This document shows, piece by piece, positions 25,269 to 33,646 of a stretch of 33,646 nucleotides of DNA. The notes under the pieces were generated by a model. The model was given only the letters and a program-made list of their open reading frames with translations. It was not told where the DNA came from and searched no databases. The stretch is taken from the NCBI GenBank assembly GCA_005889535.1, contig VBHC01000141.1, forward strand, positions 1 to 33,646, in the 5' to 3' direction. Position numbers and translations under genes: made by a program. The stretch comes from Chloroflexota bacterium. GTDB lineage: Bacteria; Chloroflexota; Dormibacteria; CF-121. The first letter of the stretch is position 1; the number at the start of each line of letters is the position of its first letter.

Positions 25269-26516
25269 TTGGCACGAGCGTCGTTAAGACCTGGGCTGGA
25301 TCTGCGCGGCCTCTACCGCGAGAACACGCCAGCTGCGTTCTGGCGATTGCTGATCGAACCGCCGCCCAGCAGCGCCGAATGGGATGCCGCCATTCGAGTG
25401 GCGGCCACGCATCTCCCGCCGGCGGTGACGGCCGACGGCCTTGACCTGGACACGCTGCTGGTGAACACGCTGGGAGAGGGTCAGTTTGGTCCGGACCATT
25501 GGGAGCTGGGCTCCCTCAAGCGTCTGTACTACGCGGTGAAACCGTTCGTACCCCGACGCCTCGCCGTGCTGCTGCGGCGGCTTTACCGGATGTCGATGAC
25601 GCCGTCCGTCGACCTGGGCTGGCCGGTCGAGCCACGCTATGCCCGCTTCCTCTGGGAGGTCGCGCAGCAAATCCGCGTTCTGCGGCGGCAGCCGGTGCTG
25701 CCATTCATCCACTTCTGGCCCCACGGGCAACACTTCGCCTTCGTGATCACCCACGATGTGGAAACGGGCGAAGGCCAGCGGCTGGTGCGTGAGCTCGCCG
25801 AGCTGGACGCCAGCTACGGCTTCCGCTCCTCCTTCAACTTCGTCGCCGAGGACTACCGTCTCGACCTCGACCTGATCGAGGACCTGCGCGAACGTGGATT
25901 CGAGGTTGGCATGCACGGGGTCCACCACGACGGCCGGGCCTTTGGCTCGCGAGCGAAGTTCCTGCGGCAGGCCGAGCGCATCAACCGGCACCTCAAGCGC
26001 GTTAACGCGGTCGGCCTCCGCACGCCGTTGACGCATCGGCACCCGGAATGGATGCAGGCGCTGGACGTTGAATATGACCTTTCGTTCTTCGACACGGATC
26101 CGTTCGAGCCCCTTGCCGGTGGAACCATGAGCCTGTGGCCCTTTACCATCGGGCGGTTCCTCGAGCTGCCCTACACCCTGGTGCAGGATTACACGGCCAC
26201 GGCGATCCTGAACGAGACGACGCCGCGCATCTGGTTGCAAAAGGTTGATTTCATCAAGGCCTATCACGGCCTGGCGCTGGTGAACGCTCACCCCGACTAT
26301 CTCAAGGTTGGCCAGACACGCAGGGTCTACGAATCCTTCCTCACGGCGATGCGCAGCCGCGCCGACTTCTGGAACCCACTCCCCCGCGAGGCGGCGCGCT
26401 GGTGGCGTGCGCGCAGCAGAACGTCCAACCTGGCTCAGCTGCCCGGCGCGGTAACCGGCGTGATCGGCGAGGACGGTCAGATTTCGATTGAACCGCTTGA
26501 AGCGGTGGCGAGCTGA
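25269..26516 (+). CDS. Polysaccharide deacetylase-like protein (start uncertain, non-ATG)
   Basis: FAFVITHDVETGEGQRLVRELAELDASYGFRSSFNFV, RGFEVGMHGVHHDGRAF, AYHGLALVNAHPDYL. TTG 25269 or CTG 25260 are possible starts. Confidence 0.82.
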   Translation: MARASLRPGLDLRGLYRENTPAAFWRLLIEPPPSSAEWDAAIRVAATHLPPAVTADGLDLDTLLVNTLGEGQFGPDHWELGSLKRLYYAVKPFVPRRLAVLLRRLYRMSMTPSVDLGWPVEPRYARFLWEVAQQIRVLRRQPVLPFIHFWPHGQHFAFVITHDVETGEGQRLVRELAELDASYGFRSSFNFVAEDYRLDLDLIEDLRERGFEVGMHGVHHDGRAFGSRAKFLRQAERINRHLKRVNAVGLRTPLTHRHPEWMQALDVEYDLSFFDTDPFEPLAGGTMSLWPFTIGRFLELPYTLVQDYTATAILNETTPRIWLQKVDFIKAYHGLALVNAHPDYLKVGQTRRVYESFLTAMRSRADFWNPLPREAARWWRARSRTSNLAQLPGAVTGVIGEDGQISIEPLEAVAS

Positions 26517-26519
26517 GCC

Positions 26520-27575
26520 GTGTTAGCCCAGAGAATCGCGAACCCTCCGGCAACATTGCAGCGGGCGGCGATCGACGATCCTCGATGGACCGCATTCATC
26601 GCGTCGCAGCCGGATGCGACATTGTTCCACCATCCGGCCTGGGTGCAGGCCCTGGCCGAGGCTTACGGCTACGATCCATTCCTCATCATTCACGCCGACG
26701 AGGACGGCAACATCGTGGCCGGGATGCCGGTGCTCGATGTTCGGAGCGCGCTCAGAGGCCGTCGCCGGATCTCCCTCCCATTTACGGATTACTGTCCGCC
26801 ACTTGCCCGCAATGCGCAGCGGCTGACGTTCTTCGCCGAGGAGCTCAACCGCTGGCAGATTGACGCGCAGTCCAGCATCGAGGTGCACGGCGCGCTCCCC
26901 GACATCGGTGGCGTCGATCGGGTCCAGGTCGGTTTTGGCCACCTGCTCTCGCTCGAGCAGGATCCGGCGCGCCTCTTCAGCCGGCTTCACCCCAACATCC
27001 GGCGCTGGATCAGGAAATCGTTGAGGGAGGGATTGACGGTTCGCCTGGGTACGAGTCCGGCGGATCTCGAGCCTTTCTACCGGCTCCATTGGCAGACGCG
27101 AAGGCGCCTGGGGGTTCCGCTGCAGCCGCGATCCTTTTTCGACAGCCTCTGGCGGCGCGTCATCGAGCCGGGCTTCGGGTTTGTCGCGTTCGCGTACTTC
27201 GGTGAGCGACCCATCGCCGCCGACCTGTTTCTGGCGTGGAATGGCACGCTGATCGGCAAGTTCAACGCCTCCGACCGGCAGTTCTGGTCGCTGCGGCCCA
27301 ACAACCTCGTGGTGTGGGCTGGCATCGAGTGGGGCTGCCAAAACGGCTACCGGCTGCTGGACTTCGGAAAAACCGACCGTCACGGCGGTGGGCTTCGGAA
27401 CTTCAAGATGAGCTGGGGTTCGACCGAAGTGCCGATCTTCTATTCGTACCTTGGCGGCCCGGCCCCCAGTCCGCTCGACGGGCTTGCCTCTCGCGTCCTG
27501 ACTCGGGTGATCCAGGCGTCCCCGCCCGTCGTGTGCCGGGTCGCCGGAGAGCTGCTCTACCGGCAGTGCGCCTAG
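26520..27575 (+). CDS. FemAB-like GNAT-fold acyltransferase
   Basis: GTG start; FHHPAWVQALAEAYGYDPFLIIHADEDGNIVAGMPVLDVRS, HPNIRRWIRKSLREGLTVRLG, LLDFGKTDRHGGGLRNFKMSWGSTEVPIFY. Confidence 0.87.
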   Translation: MLAQRIANPPATLQRAAIDDPRWTAFIASQPDATLFHHPAWVQALAEAYGYDPFLIIHADEDGNIVAGMPVLDVRSALRGRRRISLPFTDYCPPLARNAQRLTFFAEELNRWQIDAQSSIEVHGALPDIGGVDRVQVGFGHLLSLEQDPARLFSRLHPNIRRWIRKSLREGLTVRLGTSPADLEPFYRLHWQTRRRLGVPLQPRSFFDSLWRRVIEPGFGFVAFAYFGERPIAADLFLAWNGTLIGKFNASDRQFWSLRPNNLVVWAGIEWGCQNGYRLLDFGKTDRHGGGLRNFKMSWGSTEVPIFYSYLGGPAPSPLDGLASRVLTRVIQASPPVVCRVAGELLYRQCA

Positions 27576-27576
27576 G

Positions 27577-27605
27577 ACTGGTGTCCCGGTGATCCGGGAC
27601 TCAGT
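27577..27605. promoter_or_regulatory. Intergenic hairpin downstream of the FemAB-like gene
   Basis: ACTG-gt-GTCCCGG-tgat-CCGGGAC-t-CAGT; 7-bp perfect core plus 4-bp outer stem. No T-tract. Confidence 0.45.
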
Positions 27606-27736
27606 GGACCGGGTCGGCGTCGCGCCACACGGGGTGGTGGTGCATGAGCTCATTTTCATCTCGCGTCACCGCACATAGACTCGAAAGTGATGACGCGGCG
27701 AGCTCGACCAGCCAGTCCCGTCGACGGGCGAGAAGC

Positions 27737-28399
27737 ATGTTGAACCCGATCACTGCCCAGGACCTGCTTGTTCCGGTCGCACCTCCTCGGCCGCTCGTAA
27801 GCCCGGCTGTGATCAAGCGGCTCTTCGACATCCTTTCTGCCTCGCTGGCCCTGCTCGTCGCGCTCCCCCTCCTCATGCTGCTGGTGATCGCCGTGTGCGT
27901 CGAGTCGCCGGGCAACCCCTTCTTCGTCCAGGAGCGCCTCGGCCTTGGCGGTAAGCGCTTCAAGCTGCTCAAGCTGCGCACGATGGCGCCGGACGCCGAA
28001 AAGCGGCAGGCGGAGCTCGAGCATCTCAACGAGGCGAAGCCGCCCCTCTTCAAGGTCAAGAACGATCCGCGCGTCACGCGCATCGGCAAGGTGCTGCGGG
28101 GCACCAGCCTGGATGAGCTGCCCCAGCTGATCAACGTCATCCGCGGCGAGATGAGCGTGGTCGGCCCGCGTCCGCGACTGCCTCATGAGTTCGACGTCAA
28201 CGATCCGGCGGTCGCGCGCCGCCTGAGCGTCAAGCCCGGCCTGGCCGGCCTCTGGCAGGTCAGCGGACGGGCCAAGCTGGATTACGACGAGGCGCTTGCC
28301 CTCGACCTGCAATACATCGACAACTGGAGCTTCTGGCTCGATCTCAAATTGATCGCCCGAACCTTCTGGGTGGTCCTCACACTGCAGGGCGCGTACTAG
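27737..28399 (+). CDS. Polyprenyl-phosphate sugar-1-phosphate transferase (bacterial sugar transferase)
   Basis: VIKRLFDILSASLALLVALPLLMLLVIAV, FVQERLGLGGKRFKLLKLRTM, RGTSLDELPQLINVIRGEMSVVGPRPRLP, KPGLAGLWQVSGR. Confidence 0.95.
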   Translation: MLNPITAQDLLVPVAPPRPLVSPAVIKRLFDILSASLALLVALPLLMLLVIAVCVESPGNPFFVQERLGLGGKRFKLLKLRTMAPDAEKRQAELEHLNEAKPPLFKVKNDPRVTRIGKVLRGTSLDELPQLINVIRGEMSVVGPRPRLPHEFDVNDPAVARRLSVKPGLAGLWQVSGRAKLDYDEALALDLQYIDNWSFWLDLKLIARTFWVVLTLQGAY

Positions 28400-28418
28400 A
28401 ACCCCACCCTGGAGCGAA

Positions 28419-29009
28419 TCACGCCGGAGCGGCCTCGAGCGACGTCACTCCATACGCCGCCGCAAAGAGGACGAGCTGGCCGCGATGGTGGAGATTGAGT
28501 TTATGGCAGATGTTGCCGACGTGGTTGCCCACGGTCTTCGCGCTGATGGTGCACTCACGCGCGACTTGCTTGGTGCTCTTGCCACTCGCGATCTTTGCCA
28601 GGATCTGCCACTCGCGGCCGCTCAACGGTGGCCGTTGCGAATCAGTCATGGTCGTCCCAACCTGACTGATCGCGGCGTGGACCGATGATGTGAAGTCATC
28701 GGGGCGGTCTTGCGGACCGACGACCAGATGAACCCCCTGCCCTGACAAGGGGAAGCCGTGATCAGAATCGCAGATGGAATCGTCGCGCGCCTCGACGATG
28801 ACCGCGGGCCGATGGACGTCGAGCGTCTTGCGGACTTCAGTGGTACGGTGAGCTTCCTGAACCAGGCGGTAGCCGGGTTCGTTCAGCAGCAGGGCGCTCA
28901 AGGCCGCGACGGGAAGCCGCCGTGCGGCGATGATCGCGACCTTCTCCTCCCCCCCACGGGCGAAGGAACCTGGAGCCGCAAGGATGGCCGCGGCGAGTTG
29001 ACCGCTCAT
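28419..29009 (-). CDS. LuxR-type regulator with degenerate receiver-like N-terminus
   Basis: HTH LSGREWQILAKIASGKSTKQVARECTISAKTVGNHVGNICHKL; N-terminus VAIIAARRLPVAALSALLLN...RPAVIVEARDDS lacks the acidic pair and the usual phospho-Asp context. Confidence 0.82.
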   Translation of the reverse strand: MSGQLAAAILAAPGSFARGGEEKVAIIAARRLPVAALSALLLNEPGYRLVQEAHRTTEVRKTLDVHRPAVIVEARDDSICDSDHGFPLSGQGVHLVVGPQDRPDDFTSSVHAAISQVGTTMTDSQRPPLSGREWQILAKIASGKSTKQVARECTISAKTVGNHVGNICHKLNLHHRGQLVLFAAAYGVTSLEAAPA

Positions 29010-29013
29010 GTGC

Positions 29014-30708
29014 TCATGTCCGGCGGGCTTCGATCAACACCAGGGTTCCGCCGCCATTGCGGGCGCTGCGCACATCGAAGGTGCCGCCGATGCGCGCCAG
29101 CCGCTCGGAGCAGCCGATCAGACCCAGGCCCCGGCCGTCACTGGTCGGCCTGGCGTCGCCTGGGGAGAAACCGATGCCATTGTCCTGGATCGTGACGCGG
29201 ATTCGCCCGTCGGGGTACTCGATCCGAATGCGCGCGCAATCCGCTTTCGCGTGGCGGACGATGTTGCTGACCGCTTCCTTGATCACATTCGCGATCTCCC
29301 GCAGGGTCCTGGGGGCCACCTGGTCATCGGTCTGTTCTTCGATCCACTCCAGACGGCACAGCGCTCCCTGCAGGATCGTCTCGGAAAAGGCCCGAGCCTC
29401 CTCCAGCGGAGCGACGCCGCGTTCCAGGTGCCGCAACCCGAACGCCAGCGTGCGCGCGCCGCGCAGCGCGTCGCTGGCGGTGTGCTCGAGGACTTGCAGC
29501 GCCTCGTGCCCCGCGGTGCCCGCGGCGACCGCGCAGCGAATCTGCACCAGGAGCGCGCTGAGCGCCTGGCCAACGTTATCGTGCACGTCGCGCGCGAGTC
29601 GCTGGCGTTCCACCGTGAGCTGCCGCTGGCGCCGGCGCTCGCCCAATCGCTCATACTCCAGCCGCCTCGATATCCGCATGATGTGCGCGATCCGGCTGGC
29701 GACGAGCTCCAGGATGGCGACGCGCTCGGGTGACACCGGCTGACAGCCGGACTCCCTCTCCTCGCCCAGGATCAACAGGCCCTGGGTGCGCGGCCCGGCA
29801 AAGAATGGCAGCAGCACGCCGGTCCTGGTGGTCGGCGAAAAGAGGGCCAGCCGCTCAGGTTCGGATGCCGCGTCCGGTTTGCTGAATTCCAGGACTACCG
29901 CGCGCCCTTCGTGGAGCGCGCGAGCGCACCGTCGCAGCCGCCGCAGCGGCCACGCGGTCACAACCTTCCGCGGTGGGCGATGCCCGCCCGCCGCTCGGAT
30001 CGTGAGCACTTGCCGCGCGTCGCGAATGGCGATCTGGCAATAGGTCGCATCGAGGGATTCGCCGAGTGAGCGGGCGATCTCCCCATAGGTCGGCGGGAAC
30101 CGAAGCGCCCGATCGACGGCGAGGGCATTCTCGAGTGTCCGGCTGACCTCATCGAAGAGCCGGCGCAGACTGGCCAGGCGCGCTTCGTCGCGGCGGGTCT
30201 GGATGGCCAATGCGGCGCCCAGCTGCAGGCGCTGGATGCCGAAGTCCTCCAGGGCACCCGCCGTGCAGCTGGCCATGCCGATGGTGCCCACGATTTCACT
30301 CTCTTGCCGGACCGGCACGACCAGGCAGGACAGGATCCCACGAGCCGCGCACCAGAGCCCCCACGGTCCGGCCCACAAGCCCCCATCCGCAACGCGCAGT
30401 GGATCGAGCGGTGGGTCAGGGAAGTCGGCGATGGTCGACGGCGGAAGCAGTGAGATACCCTGTCGCCGAACGACGACTCCCTCTGCGCTGTCACGCCACG
30501 CCAGCCATCCCAGGTCTGCGCCCGACCCTTCCAGCAGTGAGCTGACGAGGTCTTCGTAGGGCGAGGAAACGTCGCCGGCACCGTCCGCAGCCGGAACCTC
30601 GAGAACGTGAGCCCTGAACCCTCTGAGACCCTCACCGATCGGGGCGTGCAGCGAGATAGAGGGGGCTCGTGCCAGGGCCTCCGGGTCGGCCAGCGTGCTC
30701 AGCGCCAC
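29014..30708 (-). CDS. GAF-domain sensor histidine kinase, HisKA_3 (NarX/DegS-like)
   Basis: ERQRLARDVHDNVGQALSALLVQIR (H-box), IKEAVSNIVRHA (N-box), IQDNGIGFSPGD, GRGLGLIGCSERLARIGG. Confidence 0.92.
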   Translation of the reverse strand: MALSTLADPEALARAPSISLHAPIGEGLRGFRAHVLEVPAADGAGDVSSPYEDLVSSLLEGSGADLGWLAWRDSAEGVVVRRQGISLLPPSTIADFPDPPLDPLRVADGGLWAGPWGLWCAARGILSCLVVPVRQESEIVGTIGMASCTAGALEDFGIQRLQLGAALAIQTRRDEARLASLRRLFDEVSRTLENALAVDRALRFPPTYGEIARSLGESLDATYCQIAIRDARQVLTIRAAGGHRPPRKVVTAWPLRRLRRCARALHEGRAVVLEFSKPDAASEPERLALFSPTTRTGVLLPFFAGPRTQGLLILGEERESGCQPVSPERVAILELVASRIAHIMRISRRLEYERLGERRRQRQLTVERQRLARDVHDNVGQALSALLVQIRCAVAAGTAGHEALQVLEHTASDALRGARTLAFGLRHLERGVAPLEEARAFSETILQGALCRLEWIEEQTDDQVAPRTLREIANVIKEAVSNIVRHAKADCARIRIEYPDGRIRVTIQDNGIGFSPGDARPTSDGRGLGLIGCSERLARIGGTFDVRSARNGGGTLVLIEARRT

Positions 30709-30817
30709 AGCGTGCGGATCCTCCGTCTTTTGATTGGGACAACGTACCCCCGATTCGTGATGTCGTCTATGTCGATCAGCACAGACGCCCTGTGCTGTTC
30801 GACACCATGGCTTGACA

Positions 30818-30834
30818 GCGGCATATCATGCCGC
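30818..30834. promoter_or_regulatory. 7-bp inverted repeat immediately upstream of the Crp/Fnr start codon
   Basis: GCGGCAT-ATC-ATGCCGC, directly preceded by TTGACA (30812-30817). Confidence 0.35.
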
Positions 30835-30835
30835 C

Positions 30836-31516
30836 ATGGACCTCTTGGCGGTCCTCTCCGGGACTGTGCTGTTTGCGGGAATCCCGGTAGAGGAGCTCGA
30901 GCAGCTGGCTCCGGCAATCAGGGTTCGGAGCTACCCGGCCGGCGCCTACATCTTTCACGAGGGTGACCCGGCTTCGGTCCTCTATGTCATCGTTCGCGGT
31001 CAGGTGAAAATCGCCCGAATGGGGAGCAGCGGCACCGAGGCGGTTTTCACCGTGCTGCTCCCAGGCGATAGCTTCGGCGAGCTGACCCTCTTCGAAGATC
31101 AGCCGGTGCGGACCATGGATGCCGAGGCGATGGTGCCGACCAGGTGCGTCACGCTGGAGCGGCAGGCGGTGATGCGATTCTTCGAGCAGAACCCGCAGGC
31201 CATCAGGCATCTGATCCAGGTGCTCAGCGGCCACATCCGGCGCATGGACGAGACCTTTTCCGAAGCCGCCTTCCTTGACGTACCCGGCCGGGTTGCGAGG
31301 AAGCTTCTCGACCTGGCGGCCAAGCACGGCCAAAAAACGCCCGATGGTATCCGGATCGATATGCGTCTGACGCAGCGGACGCTGGCCGGCATGGTGGCGG
31401 CCAGCCGGGAAAACGTGAATCGGGCGCTGTCTCGGCTCTCGGCCCGGGGCGACATCGTCCAGCGGGCTGGCTACATCACGCTCGTCCGTCCGGTGGAACT
31501 GCGGAAACGCATCTAA
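30836..31516 (+). CDS. Crp/Fnr-family transcriptional regulator
   Basis: cNMP-binding GDSFGELTLFEDQPVRTMDAEAM; C-terminal HTH RLTQRTLAGMVAASRENVNRALSRLSARGDI. Confidence 0.93.
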   Translation: MDLLAVLSGTVLFAGIPVEELEQLAPAIRVRSYPAGAYIFHEGDPASVLYVIVRGQVKIARMGSSGTEAVFTVLLPGDSFGELTLFEDQPVRTMDAEAMVPTRCVTLERQAVMRFFEQNPQAIRHLIQVLSGHIRRMDETFSEAAFLDVPGRVARKLLDLAAKHGQKTPDGIRIDMRLTQRTLAGMVAASRENVNRALSRLSARGDIVQRAGYITLVRPVELRKRI

Positions 31517-31558
31517 CGCTGCTACCGGCTTTGGCCTCTTAGTGCTACAACGGGAAGG

Positions 31559-33646
31559 GTGCACCCTAAGTGCTCGGCATGCGGCGCCCCGTTGCTGCGG
31601 ACACACCGGTTCTGCCCGAACTGCGGAGCGCCGGTCGGTCCTCCAGCCACGCCAGGGGAGCTACCCGTGGCGTCGGGTGGACCGGCCCTCCAGGTCTCAC
31701 CCGAGGTCGGTTTGCAAGAAGACCGCCGGCTGGTCTCGGTGCTCTTTGCCGATCTGTCGGGATCGACCCCCCTCGGTGAGCGGCTCGATCCGGAGGATCT
31801 ACGCCGGATCCTGGGGGCGTTTTTCGCCGCGCTCGTGCGGCCGATTCACCGATATGAGGGCACCGTGGAGAAGTACATCGGCGACGCCGTCATGGCAGTC
31901 TTTGGCGCTCCGGTCTCCCATGAGGACGACGCCGAGCGCGCCGTCCGGGCAGCTGTCGACATGCAAAGCGCGCTCGCGCTGCTGAACGACTGGCTCGAGC
32001 GCGAGCACGGCCGGCGGCTTGCCCTGCGGATCGGGATCTCCAGTGGTGAAGTGGTCAGTGGCCTGTTGGCCGGCGAAGTGCAATCCGCGTACACCGTAGT
32101 GGGCGACACCGTGAACACGGCGCAGCGGCTGGAGACGATCGCGACCCCTGGCGACATCGTCGTGGGATCCACCACGTTCCGGCTGGCCGGGCGTGCCTTC
32201 GAGTTCGAGCCGTTGGGTGCGTTGATGCTCAAAGGAAAAGCGCAAACGGTCGAGGCGTATCGGGTCGTGCGCTCGAAAGACGAATCGGTTGCTCTTGAAT
32301 CGACACCGCTGGTCGGGCGCAGCGCCGAGCTCGCGCTTCTCCGACGAGCCCTGGCTGGTGCCGTCCTCGGCCGGGGTCGCGCCCTCACCATTGCCGGTGA
32401 AGCGGGGGTTGGCAAGAGCCGGCTGATCGCGGAATTTACGCGAGGCCTCGGCGCCGGCGTCGAACGGTGGTCGGCCCGGGGCAGGTCCTACGACCGGCAG
32501 ACGTCGTATGCGGTCCTCGCGAGCCTGTTGCGAAGCGCCTTCGGCATCCGGCAAGCCGACGAGGAACCTGTCGCGCGAGCGGGCATCGAAGCGCGCGTGC
32601 GCGAGCTGGGTCTCAACATCGATGTCGCCACCGTGCGTCTCTTGCTCGACGTGCTGGGCTATGCGTCAGCGGACTTCGATCCGCAAGCAAGCCGGCGGGT
32701 CCTGGTGGAAGTCGCACGGAACCTGGTTCGCCGGCAGGTGGCCCTGGGACCGTTGCTGATCGTGGCCGAAGACCTGCATTGGATGGATTCGTCCAGTCAA
32801 GCCGCGCTCCAGGACCTGATCCCGGAGCTGGCCTCTGCGCCCTGTCTGTTTGTCGCCACCGGCCGCTCCGAGTGGGAGCCGCCCTGGGCCTCCCAGCGGG
32901 TCGAGCTCTCAACCCTGGATGAAGCCGAATCGCGCCAAATGATCGGGCGCAGTCTTGGCGGCGACGTCGAGCCGTCGCTGCTCGAAACCATGCTGCTCAA
33001 GAGCGGGGGCAACGCGTTCTTCATCGAGCAGCTCGCGCACTCGCTGCAAGAGACCGGGGCGATCGCACAGGAAGGAGGGATCTGGGTCGGGCGGCGTTCG
33101 TTGGCGCTGGTTGTCCCCGACAGCGTGCAGGAGGTACTGGGGGCGCGCATCGACAGCCTGGGAACGGGAGCAGCTCGCGTCGTTCGCGCCGCCGCCGTGG
33201 TCGGCCGGACGTTCTGGGAGCGCGTATTGGAGCGGATCGTTCCGAGTCCGACTCTCAAGGCCGATCTCGACCACCTGATCGAGCAGGGCTTTTTGGAACG
33301 GCGGGGGATCGATCCGGAAGTCACCCACGCGTTCCGCCATGCGCTGATCCAGGAAGTCGCCTACCTGAAGCAGCTCCACTCGCACCGGCGCGGTCTCCAC
33401 GTGCTCGTGGCGGACGCCATCAAGGATCTCTTCGCCGAGCGGGCCGACGAGTACATCGACATTATTGCCTACCACTACGCGCGCGGCGACGACGACGCGA
33501 AGGCGTCGGCTGCCTTGCTCCGCGCGGGACAACGGGCTCAACGCCTCTATGCCATCGACGAGGCGCTGGCCTACTTCCGGGACGCGCTGGAGCGCAGCGC
33601 TCGCGATCAAGCGGCGATCGCGCGCGCCTGCGAAGGGATCGGGGAC
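31559..33646 (+). CDS. Zinc-ribbon / class III nucleotidyl cyclase / AAA ATPase protein (incomplete at window end)
   Basis: Frame open from GTG 31559 to the window end: CSACGAPLLRTHRFCPNCGAPV, VSVLFADLSGST, VEKYIGDAVMAVFG, VVGDTVNTAQRLE, Walker A GEAGVGKSRL. Not in the ORF track because it has no stop. Confidence 0.88.
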   Translation, partial: MHPKCSACGAPLLRTHRFCPNCGAPVGPPATPGELPVASGGPALQVSPEVGLQEDRRLVSVLFADLSGSTPLGERLDPEDLRRILGAFFAALVRPIHRYEGTVEKYIGDAVMAVFGAPVSHEDDAERAVRAAVDMQSALALLNDWLEREHGRRLALRIGISSGEVVSGLLAGEVQSAYTVVGDTVNTAQRLETIATPGDIVVGSTTFRLAGRAFEFEPLGALMLKGKAQTVEAYRVVRSKDESVALESTPLVGRSAELALLRRALAGAVLGRGRALTIAGEAGVGKSRLIAEFTRGLGAGVERWSARGRSYDRQTSYAVLASLLRSAFGIRQADEEPVARAGIEARVRELGLNIDVATVRLLLDVLGYASADFDPQASRRVLVEVARNLVRRQVALGPLLIVAEDLHWMDSSSQAALQDLIPELASAPCLFVATGRSEWEPPWASQRVELSTLDEAESRQMIGRSLGGDVEPSLLETMLLKSGGNAFFIEQLAHSLQETGAIAQEGGIWVGRRSLALVVPDSVQEVLGARIDSLGTGAARVVRAAAVVGRTFWERVLERIVPSPTLKADLDHLIEQGFLERRGIDPEVTHAFRHALIQEVAYLKQLHSHRRGLHVLVADAIKDLFAERADEYIDIIAYHYARGDDDAKASAALLRAGQRAQRLYAIDEALAYFRDALERSARDQAAIARACEGIGD

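Overview
High-GC bacterial accessory region, dominated by surface-polysaccharide biosynthesis genes. From left to right:
(i) A truncated GT4-like glycosyltransferase, then a Gfo/Idh oxidoreductase, a LbH acyltransferase broken by an apparent ~38-nt deletion, a DegT aminotransferase, a GT2 and a SAM methyltransferase. The middle three follow WlbA/WlbB/WlbC (WbpB/D/E)-like order.
(ii) A minus-strand block. In transcription order it encodes an acidic (SSDP)n-tailed small protein, a PqqD-like/M50 metallopeptidase/DUF3105 fusion, an HD-GYP protein, a double-PKD anchored protein and an anchored clan GH-A glycosidase.
(iii) GT4, Wzx-like flippase and GT4.
(iv) A compact carrier-protein cassette: cytochrome P450, a free-standing A-PCP NRPS protein whose specificity code I read as DAWFLGNVVK (Leu), a divergent alpha/beta-hydrolase with Cys at the nucleophile position and no obvious catalytic His, an Sfp-type PPTase and a NarL-type regulator.
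(v) FAD oxidoreductase, ATP-grasp, second Gfo/Idh, polysaccharide deacetylase, FemAB/GNAT and polyprenyl-P sugar transferase.
(vi) A LuxR regulator with a degenerate receiver, a GAF histidine kinase, a Crp/Fnr regulator and a class III cyclase-AAA protein that runs off the window.
The two most interesting candidates are the acidic peptide with its RRE-like/M50/DUF3105 partner (with a hairpin between the genes), and the SyrB1/SyrC-like or NikP1/NikQ-like aminoacyl cassette embedded in a glycan locus. No rRNA, tRNA, CRISPR array or transposase was recognised. All family calls come from reading motifs by eye; no database search was run.
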